From Deltaproteobacteria bacterium (lineage in GTDB: Bacteria; Desulfobacterota; Desulfomonilia; UBA1062), in the NCBI GenBank assembly GCA_023230665.1, contig JALNWY010000158.1:1-7091 (forward strand): 7,091 nucleotides of DNA. Direction: 5' to 3'. This document shows positions 1 through 5,995 of this stretch, piece after piece; position 1 is the first letter of the stretch, and each line of letters begins with the position of its first letter. The notes below the pieces were generated by a model, which saw only the letters and a program-made list of their open reading frames with translations, did no database searches and had not been told where the DNA came from. Both the position numbers and the translations under genes were made by a program.

Positions 1-1
1 A

Positions 2-1360
2 GACCCTCTGCACGGCGCGCGGGCCGAGCAGCAGAGCGGGTATATGGTGATCCCCATCATCGATTACGAGATTCCCTATTTGGCGGGCGCGGGCATGGGC
101 ATCATCTACAAGCCGCCCGAGCCGGAATCCCGGCTCACCTTCGGATTCGGCCAGTATGCCCCCTTTGCGGTGGGGCTCAAGAACCACAGCGGCGACCCGT
201 TCAGCTTCATGGGGAGGAAGGCGTTTTTCCTCCGGATGGTCCTGGCGGCGCCTGCGGTGGCGTACAGGCTGACCGACACGGTATCCATAGGAGCCTCGGT
301 GGGGATCGGGGTCACCCTGTTCAGCTTCCAGACGAACTTGAGGACCCCCAACACCATGGTGGCGCTTACCGGCGCCCTGGGTGAAACGACCGAGGGGCTG
401 GAGATCCCGGTGATATCCGAGCTGACTCTTCCGCCGCCCTGGTTCGGCGGAGGCATGGACCCCTACGATAAGGCCGCGGAGCTGGAATTATTGGTGGAGG
501 ATTACTTCACCACCTCCTACAACCTGGGTTTTCTGTGGGAGCCAACACCCTGGTTTGCCTTCGGCGCCTGCTACCAGAGCGAGTCGGAGACGACCATGGA
601 GGGCGACTATAAGTTTACCTACGGGCAGCGCTTTCAGAACACAGTCGCCTGGCTCGGGCGTTCTCCCATGACCATCATCACCGCCGCCATGTTCGACCTG
701 CCCTTCCAGGCAGTGCCTTATCAGAAGGGCACCGCCACCGTCACCATGACCTGGCCGGCCCGCCTGCAGCTCGGCATCAAGCTCAAACCCATCAAGCAGC
801 TCGTTCTCACCTGCGACGCCCACTGGACCGACTGGGAGGCTTGGCACGCGCTCGAGGTCCAGTTCGACCAGAAGATACAGCTGTTCAGGTTCGCCAGGAT
901 GCTGGGATACATGAACAGCCCCAAGGGCATGTATATCGACCTCGGTCTCGAAAACACCTGGCATTTCAGCTACGGCATCGAGATACGGCCCATCAAGAGG
1001 CTCGCCTTGCGCTTGGGGTATGAACCCAGGCCCACTTCCGTGCAGGACGAATTCTTCGGCCCGGTGCCCATGTCGGACATGGACATCTATTCTGCTGGGA
1101 TCGGATTTGTCATCGAGGACCATCCCAAGCCCAAGCCCAAAGATTTCCATGAGCTGCTCAAGCAGATCCAGCACCCCACCGCCATCGACCTGAACGTGAC
1201 CCTGGTGCAGCTCAAAGACAAGTTCGTGGGGTTCAACGAGAGCAAGAACATGAACTCCATCGACTTCACCGACATCGTCTACAATCCCTATGCGGGCCTG
1301 GAGATGGAGCAGGAGATGTCGGTATGGGTGATATCTTTGAATCAGGTGTTCAAATGGTGA
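2..1360 (+). CDS. FadL/TodX-family outer membrane transport protein, 5' end missing
   Basis: Probable outer-membrane beta-barrel of the FadL/TodX (Toluene_X) family, which carries hydrophobic compounds such as long-chain fatty acids or aromatics across the outer membrane. The frame is open to base 2 with no stop, so the gene starts upstream and the ATG at 44 is probably internal; 452 residues are visible and the signal peptide is not seen. What I see is alternating polar/hydrophobic strands with family-like phrases: YNLGFLWEPTPWFAFGACYQ, then a strand with LQLGIKLKPIKQLVLTCDAHWTDW, then IEIRPIKRLALRLGYEPRP and YSAGIGFVIED. The chain ends in a Trp (VFKW), fitting the C-terminal aromatic signal read by the BAM machinery. 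An unusual Lys/Pro-rich stretch (PKPKPK, coded at 1124-1141) opens a long charged segment before the last strand. The substrate cannot be told from sequence. Family assignment is from recognised pattern, not a search. Confidence 0.8.
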   Translation, partial: DPLHGARAEQQSGYMVIPIIDYEIPYLAGAGMGIIYKPPEPESRLTFGFGQYAPFAVGLKNHSGDPFSFMGRKAFFLRMVLAAPAVAYRLTDTVSIGASVGIGVTLFSFQTNLRTPNTMVALTGALGETTEGLEIPVISELTLPPPWFGGGMDPYDKAAELELLVEDYFTTSYNLGFLWEPTPWFAFGACYQSESETTMEGDYKFTYGQRFQNTVAWLGRSPMTIITAAMFDLPFQAVPYQKGTATVTMTWPARLQLGIKLKPIKQLVLTCDAHWTDWEAWHALEVQFDQKIQLFRFARMLGYMNSPKGMYIDLGLENTWHFSYGIEIRPIKRLALRLGYEPRPTSVQDEFFGPVPMSDMDIYSAGIGFVIEDHPKPKPKDFHELLKQIQHPTAIDLNVTLVQLKDKFVGFNESKNMNSIDFTDIVYNPYAGLEMEQEMSVWVISLNQVFKW

Positions 1361-1362
1361 GA

Positions 1363-1381
1363 ATGCTTATGCAGGAAGCAT
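1363..1381. other. Short hairpin just after the barrel gene
   Basis: ATGCTT (1363-1368) and AAGCAT (1376-1381) form a 6-bp stem with a 7-base loop, two bases past the stop codon of the barrel gene. There is no T-run after it, so it is at best a weak or Rho-assisted terminator or an mRNA 3'-end stabiliser. It may be chance. Confidence 0.25.
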
Positions 1382-1502
1382 CGAGCTTGAGGCCGTAATA
1401 TCCGGTCAATGGCAGGCAAAAGACGGGTACTGCACCTGTGCGGAAACACGTCCAGACCTTCTACCGAACGCCCCCATGCTCAGCTCAAGGCGGGATTGCA
1501 TG

Positions 1503-1545
1503 CCCCCTCTCCCCTTGCGGGAGAGGGCTTTAGGAGTGGGGTCAT
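1503..1545. repeat. REP-like palindromic intergenic element
   Basis: CCCTCTCCC (1505-1513) and GGGAGAGGG (1519-1527) make a perfect 9-bp GC-rich stem with loop CTTGC, followed by a G-rich tail ending in GTGGGG (about 1530-1545). This matches the common style of extragenic repeats in proteobacterial genomes, in which a CCCTCTCCC/GGGAGAGGG hairpin is followed by a TTAGGGTGAGGGG-like tail; here the tail looks degraded. Only one copy lies in the window, so repetition in the genome is inferred. The element lies upstream of the propeller gene's promoter and downstream of the barrel gene, where it could also slow transcription from the left. Confidence 0.55.
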
Positions 1546-1589
1546 AATGGAATACCCCCATAAATCCCGTCCCCAAACCCTGGCGAACC

Positions 1590-1618
1590 TTGCAACATCC
1601 AGTCTGAAACGGTATAGT
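1590..1618 (+). promoter_or_regulatory. Candidate sigma70 promoter for the propeller gene
   Basis: TTGCAA (1590-1595, 4 of 6 to TTGACA), a spacer of exactly 17 bases, and TATAGT (1613-1618, 5 of 6 to TATAAT). Transcription would begin near 1625, giving a leader of about 48 bases before the GTG at 1673. This supports independent transcription of the propeller gene rather than read-through from the barrel gene 312 bases upstream. Confidence 0.5.
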
Positions 1619-1658
1619 GAAGACATCAGGAAAAACCGGCTTATATTTCTAACATGAC

Positions 1659-1665
1659 AAAGGAG
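1659..1665 (+). promoter_or_regulatory. Ribosome binding site fixing a GTG start
   Basis: AAAGGAG lies 7 bases before the GTG at 1673. This strong Shine-Dalgarno, together with the signal peptide that begins right at that codon, makes the GTG the true start. Confidence 0.8.
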
Positions 1666-1672
1666 AGGATCT

Positions 1673-3184
1673 GTGAAGAGGAAGGTTGCTTACACCATTT
1701 TGGTTTCCCTCGTATTCTGCGGATTTGCACCCATGACGATTACCGCGGAAGATAAGGCCGCCCTCAGGGAAGAGATCATCCGGCTGGTGGAGCCGGTCGA
1801 GAAGTATCAGATCATATTCGAGTCGTTCGTGCCGAGCCCTGATTCCCAGCACGTGGCCTGTGTGGCCCGCTCGGGCAAAAAGTTTGTCGTGATGCATGAC
1901 GGCAAGGCCCAGAAGGAGTATCACTCGATCGCCAAGGAAACCCCTGTCTTCAGCCCTGATTCCCAGCACATGGCCTACAAGGCCCAGGAAGGCATCAAGT
2001 GGATCGTCGTGCGCGATGGCAAGGAGGAAGAGCGGTTCGACAACGTGAGTGTCCCTGAGTACAGCCCTGATTCGAAGCACCTGGCATATGTCGCCCAGAA
2101 CGGAAAAAAGCAGCAGGTGGTGTTTGACGGCAAGAAGCACAAGGCCTACGACGGCATACCCCTGAAGCACAACCTGGTGTTCAGCCCCGATTCGCAGCAT
2201 TTCGCCTACTCCGTCCTGAAGGGGGGCAAAATGGCGGTGGTGATGGACGGCAAGGAGGGGAAGGAATACGACCAGGTTTCGTTCCCGATATTCAGCCCGG
2301 ACTCAAAGCACATGGTCTACCCTGCCAGGAGGGGGGATAAATGGTTTGTGGTAAAGGACGGGGAGGAAGGGCCCGAGTATGACCTTGTCGGTGTGTTCAG
2401 GTTCAGTCCTGACAGCTCCCGGTTTGCCTACACGGCAAAGATCGGCGGCAAGGCAGTGATGGTGGATAACGGCAAGGAGGGGCCGAAATTCACAGACATC
2501 GCCATGCCCATGTTCAGCCCTGACTCGAAGCACATGGCCTATCTGGCCATCGACGGCGACAAGATGCTCATGGTCATGGACGGGAATAAGGGCAAAAAGT
2601 ATGACGAGATAAACGACCTTGCCTTCAGCCCGGACTCCGCCCGGTATCTCCTCACCGTAAGAAGCGGCAAAGACTGGATGTCCATTGTCGACGGAAAAGA
2701 GGAGGGCAGGTACACGAACATCTTCCTGCCCGGCTTCAGCCCGGATTCAAAGCATTATTCGTTCATGGCCAGGAAGGGCGATAAGTGGCTCATGGTGTAT
2801 GACGGGAAAGACGGCACGCTCTACGATTTCGTCACCCTTGCCCAGTTCAGCAGGGATTCGAACCACTATGCCTTCATGGCGAAAAAAGGCGAAAAGTGGT
2901 TGGTGGTGAAGGACGGCATGGAGTCTCAGGAGTACGACGGGGTAGCGCTTCCGATGTTCTCGCCTGATTCCAGACATCTCGCCTTCACTGCAGTGAGAGA
3001 CAACGCCTGGTTCGTGGTGGCGGACGGGGTGGAGGGGAACGAGCGCTTTGCCGGGTTCCTGAAAGGAACCGCCCTGCTGTTCGAAACAAACGATGTCTTT
3101 CACATCCTGGGCCTCCAGCTCGACATGCTCAGCCCCACCGAAGCGAGCATGAACATCGTGAAGCTCAAAGGGGAGATCAACTAG
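1673..3184 (+). CDS. Exported eleven-repeat beta-propeller-like protein, function unknown
   Basis: A 503-residue protein with a GTG start and good Shine-Dalgarno. Residues 1-25 look like a Sec signal peptide: MKRK, a hydrophobic core, and cleavage likely after ITA (residue 25). C16 is preceded by Phe, so it is not a convincing lipobox. A short helical-looking stretch (27-53) is followed by eleven tandem repeats starting at residues 54, 93, 130, 170, 207, 244, 281, 318, 355, 392 and 429. Most are exactly 37 residues, with consensus FSPDSxHxAYxAxxGxKWxVVxDGKEGxxYDxV. The SPDS turn resembles the SPDG of WD40-like (PD40/TolB-type) blades, so a periplasmic or secreted beta-propeller is the best guess. 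A 38-residue C-terminal tail has no recognised motif. No catalytic signature is visible; binding of protein or glycan would be typical of the fold but is inference. It probably has its own promoter and ends before the hairpin at 3242. Confidence 0.88.
   Translation: MKRKVAYTILVSLVFCGFAPMTITAEDKAALREEIIRLVEPVEKYQIIFESFVPSPDSQHVACVARSGKKFVVMHDGKAQKEYHSIAKETPVFSPDSQHMAYKAQEGIKWIVVRDGKEEERFDNVSVPEYSPDSKHLAYVAQNGKKQQVVFDGKKHKAYDGIPLKHNLVFSPDSQHFAYSVLKGGKMAVVMDGKEGKEYDQVSFPIFSPDSKHMVYPARRGDKWFVVKDGEEGPEYDLVGVFRFSPDSSRFAYTAKIGGKAVMVDNGKEGPKFTDIAMPMFSPDSKHMAYLAIDGDKMLMVMDGNKGKKYDEINDLAFSPDSARYLLTVRSGKDWMSIVDGKEEGRYTNIFLPGFSPDSKHYSFMARKGDKWLMVYDGKDGTLYDFVTLAQFSRDSNHYAFMAKKGEKWLVVKDGMESQEYDGVALPMFSPDSRHLAFTAVRDNAWFVVADGVEGNERFAGFLKGTALLFETNDVFHILGLQLDMLSPTEASMNIVKLKGEIN
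1832..3067 (+). repeat. Eleven tandem coding repeats (about 111 bp each)
   Basis: The eleven protein repeats correspond to tandem DNA units of mostly 111 bp, with units 1 and 3 slightly longer (117 and 120 bp). Divergence differs among units: the first two share 24 of 25 bases at 1835-1859 and 1952-1976, while repeat 10 has SRDS in place of SPDS and repeat 8 has lost the AY after the SPDS turn. This points to growth by unit duplication with later drift. Confidence 0.85.
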
Positions 3185-3241
3185 CTGACCGGAGAAAAGG
3201 CAGCCGGAACACCGGCCTGGTGACGGTTTGGAAGAGAGATT

Positions 3242-3283
3242 GGAGCCCGGTTCCCAGCGGGAAAGCGGGGAACCGGGCTCCTT
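3242..3283. terminator. Hairpin terminator between convergent genes
   Basis: GGAGCCCGGTTCCC (3242-3255) pairs perfectly with GGGAACCGGGCTCC (3268-3281): a 14-bp stem with a 12-base loop, 57 bases after the propeller stop codon and about 100 bases past the end of the opposing flippase-like gene. The stem is very strong, but the T-tract is poor on both strands (TTCTGTATAT on +, AATCTCTCTT on -). A shared bidirectional terminator or mRNA end-stabilising structure is likely. Confidence 0.65.
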
Positions 3284-3317
3284 CTGTATATGTCCTGTGT
3301 TTCGAAGGCTTGGGATT

Positions 3318-3343
3318 CCTGGAAACATGCTGCATGTTGCAGG
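3318..3343. other. Imperfect palindrome near the end of the flippase-like gene
   Basis: AACATGC (3324-3330), a single T, and GCATGTT (3332-3338) form a 7-1-7 dyad. CCTG (3318-3321) and CAGG (3340-3343) extend it after a small mismatch. As RNA it could fold with a 5-base loop; as DNA it looks like a protein-binding dyad. No T-run follows on either strand. Confidence 0.35.
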
Positions 3344-3384
3344 CTCCGGGGATACTCTTCGGTATTTACGGCTCCTTGTGGGCC

Positions 3385-4467
3385 TCAGCCCCGGGGTTCC
3401 TGCGGGATCGTCTTCACCAGCTTCACGCCGATGATCATGGCAGACACGATGCCCACGATGATGACCGGGACCATGTGGAAAAAGTGATAGGCAAGGGTAA
3501 GCCCTGCGGCCTCTGTCGCCGGGATGCCGAAGATCATGAGCCCGAACACGCCCCCTGCCTCCCACAGGCCCCAGTATCCCGGCACCGAGGGGAGCATGAT
3601 GAAAAAGCAGATGATGATCTCCACGGCAAAGGCCTGGAGAAACGTGATCTCCACCCCCGGGAAGCCGAAGGTCATTAGCAGCAGCGCAAAGCCCAGCAGT
3701 GCCCAGAGTGCAAAGGAGAGCAGCAGGCACAAAACGAGATTGAACGGGGTCTTCAGGATGTCGAATCCGACAGCGAGATTGTCCAGAAGGCTGGTGATGC
3801 TGGTGCACAGGCCCGCCCGCAGCTTTTCCTTAAAGGGCTGCTGCGTAAAGAACAGTATGTCCGGGGTCTTCAGGATGATCCGGTTGAACACTGCCCGTGT
3901 GGTGGAGAAGCTTATGAGTGCGATCATTCCGATGATCGCGATGCTGAATTTGAGGGTGGCCGTCCAAATGTCGTCGAGCAGCGCCGGAGTGAGGTGATAG
4001 TCGCCGAAGACGATATCAAGGGACGGATCTATGCTCACGGTGGCCAGGATATAGACGAAGACCGCGAGCAGGGTCACTGCATCGAGTATCCTGTCTATGC
4101 CCGCAGTGGCCAGCACCTTGGAGAATTCGACGTTTTCCCTCTTGTAGAAGATGGCAGGCCTGGCTATCTCTCCTACACGGCCCGGAAAGACGCTGCTCAG
4201 CATAAAACCGATCATCACCGGATGAAACGAACTCCAAAAGCCGGTTTTCTTCACTGGAAGCAGGATGAGCTGCCAGCGTACCGCCCTGAGCACATAGCTC
4301 AGAAAAGCCATAACAAGTGAAGGAGCCACCCACCAGTAGTTGATGTTTTTCAGGTAATCCACGAGTTCCCTGATGGGGATATTGACAAAGGTGAAATATA
4401 AGGCAATCGCTGAAAAGAGCAGGCCGACGGCCAGGGATATGTAGGTCCTCCGGTTCAGATTGATCAT
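3385..4467 (-). CDS. Lysylphosphatidylglycerol synthase TM / YbhN (UPF0104) family flippase-like membrane protein
   Basis: A 360-residue multi-pass inner-membrane protein of the LPG_synthase_TM family (also called flippase-like domain; includes YbhN and archaeal AglD relatives). It has only the membrane part and no C-terminal aminoacyl-transfer domain, so it should not be called MprF. Visible hydrophobic segments lie at about 9-28, 44-63, 82-95, 127-146, 171-190, 241-264, 274-292 and 320-350. Family hallmarks are LRAVRW (60-65), FPGRVGEIARP (94-104), IDRILD (124-129) and PSVPGYWGLWEAG (293-305). Members are linked to lipid or lipid-linked sugar movement or modification, but the exact reaction here is unknown. 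The ATG at 4467 is the first possible start after an in-frame stop about 50 bases upstream; its Shine-Dalgarno is weak (a GGGG some 7 bases away). It is divergent from gmd, which fits an envelope-glycan setting, by inference only. Confidence 0.88.
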   Translation of the reverse strand: MINLNRRTYISLAVGLLFSAIALYFTFVNIPIRELVDYLKNINYWWVAPSLVMAFLSYVLRAVRWQLILLPVKKTGFWSSFHPVMIGFMLSSVFPGRVGEIARPAIFYKRENVEFSKVLATAGIDRILDAVTLLAVFVYILATVSIDPSLDIVFGDYHLTPALLDDIWTATLKFSIAIIGMIALISFSTTRAVFNRIILKTPDILFFTQQPFKEKLRAGLCTSITSLLDNLAVGFDILKTPFNLVLCLLLSFALWALLGFALLLMTFGFPGVEITFLQAFAVEIIICFFIMLPSVPGYWGLWEAGGVFGLMIFGIPATEAAGLTLAYHFFHMVPVIIVGIVSAMIIGVKLVKTIPQEPRG

Positions 4468-4771
4468 CGGGTAACCCCGCGACGGAGGTGTGCAGGTATC
4501 ACAAAGAAAGGCTTCAGATTAATCAGCCTCTCGCCGAGCGAATGTGCACGCACTTTTTTGTCCATAGGGCATATCAATAGTACACTCCATTTTTCCTTCA
4601 CAATCGCTCGCAAGCAACGGGAGGTGCCTCGTAAATCCATAATCTGTATGACGGTGATATCGCGCAGAACGAAATCATTTCCCTAACGCTCCGGTTACAC
4701 GTTTTTTCAGCAATGTCAATCCGGAAAGGTTCCATATTGTAATGAGCGGGTTTTCCTGTGAAAAGCAGGAG

Positions 4772-4799
4772 GAATGTCACCAAGTAAAAAATGACATTC
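4772..4799. promoter_or_regulatory. Inverted repeat, putative operator at the gmd promoter
   Basis: GAATGTCA (4772-4779) and TGACATTC (4792-4799) form a perfect 8-bp inverted repeat with a 12-base A-rich spacer. The right arm covers the -35 box of the gmd promoter. The core AATGTCA occurs again at 4712-4718, 61 bases upstream of the left arm. The placement fits a repressor or regulator binding site; no regulator gene is in the window. Confidence 0.4.
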
Positions 4800-4819
4800 A
4801 AGCTGTATAGTGGTATTAT
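4791..4819 (+). promoter_or_regulatory. Strong candidate sigma70 promoter for gmd
   Basis: ATGACA (4791-4796, 5 of 6 to TTGACA), a 17-base spacer and TATTAT (4814-4819, 5 of 6), preceded by TGG, which makes an extended -10. The start of transcription would be near 4826, about 50 bases before the ATG of gmd. It is the best promoter match in the window. Confidence 0.65.
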
Positions 4820-4876
4820 CCGTCGTATCCACCGAACGACGTGAGAGTGAATGATATTTTTTCAGAGGTTCATGTC

Positions 4877-5995
4877 ATGAAAAGAGCACTGATAACCGGC
4901 ATCACAGGGCAGGATGGCGCTTATCTGGCAGAGTTTCTGCTGGATAAGGGCTATGAGGTTCACGGCATCAAGAGACGGTCTTCCAGCTTCAATACCTACC
5001 GGGTGGACCATCTCTACCAGGACCCGCATGAAGAGGGCGTGCGTTTTTGTATGCACTACGGCGACCTGACCGACTCCACCAATATCATCCGCATCATCCA
5101 GGCCGTGGAGCCCGACGAGATCTACAATCTCGGGGCCCAGAGCCATGTGCAGGTGTCGTTCGAGACGCCGGAATACACCGCCCAGGCCGACGCCGTGGGA
5201 ACCCTGCGTATCCTGGAGGCCCTGAGAATCCTGGGCATGGACAAAAAGGTGCGGTTCTACCAGGCATCCACCAGCGAGCTGTTTGGCAAGGTGCAGAAGA
5301 TCCCCCAGGATGAAGACACTCCCTTCTATCCCCGGAGCCCCTACGGTGTGGCAAAGCTCTATGCCTACTGGACAACGATCAACTATCGCGAGTCCTATGG
5401 CATGTTCGCCTGCAACGGCATCCTCTTCAACCACGAGTCGCCCATCCGGGGAGAGACCTTCATCACCCGCAAGGTAACGCGTGCGGTGAGCCGTATTGCG
5501 TTGGGCCTCCAGGACAGGCTCTACATCGGTAATCTGGATGCGAAGAGGGACTGGGGCCATGCTCGCGACTATGTGGTCGCCCAGTGGCTTATCCTGCAGC
5601 AGGACAAGCCGGACGACTATGTCATCGCCACCGGCAGGCAGCATTCGGTGAGAGACTTGTGCTCGCTCGCGTTCTCGCTGGCGGACATCGACGTGGAGTG
5701 GGTCGGCACGGGCGTGGATGAAAAGGGCGTCATCTCGAAGCTCAGACGTGTTCACGACGGGTTTGTCCTGAAACCGGGTGATGTAGTGGTGATGATCGAT
5801 CCAAGGTATTTCCGGCCTTCAGAGGTGGACACGCTCCTGGGCAACCCGGCCAAGGCGAAGCGGAAGCTCGGGTGGGAGGCAAAGATATCTTTCGAGGAGA
5901 TGATCGAGGAGATGGTCGAGCACGACCTCGACGAGGCCAGGAGAGACCTCCTGTGCCTCAATAGCGGGTTTCAGGTGATGAGCCGCCATGAGTAG
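4877..5995 (+). CDS. gmd: GDP-mannose 4,6-dehydratase
   Basis: Gmd converts GDP-D-mannose to GDP-4-keto-6-deoxy-D-mannose in the cytoplasm using bound NADP+, the first step to GDP-L-fucose, GDP-D-rhamnose and GDP-perosamine. The protein is an extended short-chain dehydratase with GITGQDG (8-14) for the nucleotide, catalytic T132 and E134 in STSELFG, and Y156 with K160 in YPRSPYGVAK; this numbering coincides with E. coli Gmd. NHESPIRGETFITRK and the C-terminal YFRPSEVDTLLGNPAKAKRK are also typical. I chose ATG 4877 (372 residues, close to the usual 373) over the in-frame GTG at 4841 because MKRALITGITGQDG is the conserved N-terminus and AGAGG (4864-4868) sits 8 bases before it. The tail after the usual end (DLLCLNSGFQVMSRHE) is slightly longer than expected. 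It overlaps the next gene by 8 bases. The partner reductase or epimerase is not in the window. Confidence 0.97.
   Translation: MKRALITGITGQDGAYLAEFLLDKGYEVHGIKRRSSSFNTYRVDHLYQDPHEEGVRFCMHYGDLTDSTNIIRIIQAVEPDEIYNLGAQSHVQVSFETPEYTAQADAVGTLRILEALRILGMDKKVRFYQASTSELFGKVQKIPQDEDTPFYPRSPYGVAKLYAYWTTINYRESYGMFACNGILFNHESPIRGETFITRKVTRAVSRIALGLQDRLYIGNLDAKRDWGHARDYVVAQWLILQQDKPDDYVIATGRQHSVRDLCSLAFSLADIDVEWVGTGVDEKGVISKLRRVHDGFVLKPGDVVVMIDPRYFRPSEVDTLLGNPAKAKRKLGWEAKISFEEMIEEMVEHDLDEARRDLLCLNSGFQVMSRHE

Larger units (their letters stand above)
4468..4876. other. AT-richer divergent intergenic region
   Basis: About 400 bases between two divergent genes, visibly richer in A and T than the coding parts. 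No credible gene is seen. Its right end carries the gmd promoter and an inverted repeat (separate entries). Other small structures include TCCTG (4754-4758) with CAGGA (4766-4770), and CGTCGT (4821-4826) with ACGACG (4836-4841), the latter straddling the expected gmd transcript start. No convincing -35/-10 pair was found for the minus-strand gene; the nearest (TTGTGA, then TACTAT on the minus strand) has a 15-base spacer and a poor -10. Confidence 0.6.

Noticed and set aside
488..1174. Minus-strand open frame of 228 codons inside the barrel gene
   Set aside because: It lies antisense to a clear beta-barrel coding frame, has no recognisable domain and reflects GC-rich codon structure.
1409..1657. 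Plus-strand open frame of 82 codons between the barrel and propeller genes
   Set aside because: It runs through the REP-like palindrome and the propeller gene's promoter, has no good Shine-Dalgarno and no protein-like composition.
1649..2200. Minus-strand open frame of 183 codons with internal repeats
   Set aside because: Its periodicity is the antisense shadow of the propeller repeats.
1832..3067. Regularly spaced repeats as a possible CRISPR-like array
   Set aside because: The units are in frame, diverged, have no unique spacers and encode protein blades.
2747..3808. Minus-strand open frame of 353 codons spanning two genes and the gap between them
   Set aside because: It covers the propeller gene antisense, the hairpin region and the flippase-like gene in the wrong frame; its translation is low-complexity and has no domain.
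4545..4559. GTGCACGCAC followed by six T as a plus-strand terminator
   Set aside because: The stem would have only a 2-base loop and four pairs, and no plus-strand gene ends nearby.
4598..4801. Minus-strand 67-codon frame with a hydrophobic N-terminus in the intergenic region
   Set aside because: No Shine-Dalgarno, it overlaps the gmd promoter and inverted repeat, and beyond the first 15 residues it looks random.
4841..4876. GTG at 4841 as an alternative gmd start adding 12 residues
   Set aside because: The family N-terminus begins at the ATG at 4877, which has its own Shine-Dalgarno; 4841 is only about 15 bases after the predicted transcript start.
4862..5755. Minus-strand open frame of 297 codons inside gmd
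   Set aside because: It is antisense to a highly conserved enzyme gene with all catalytic residues intact.
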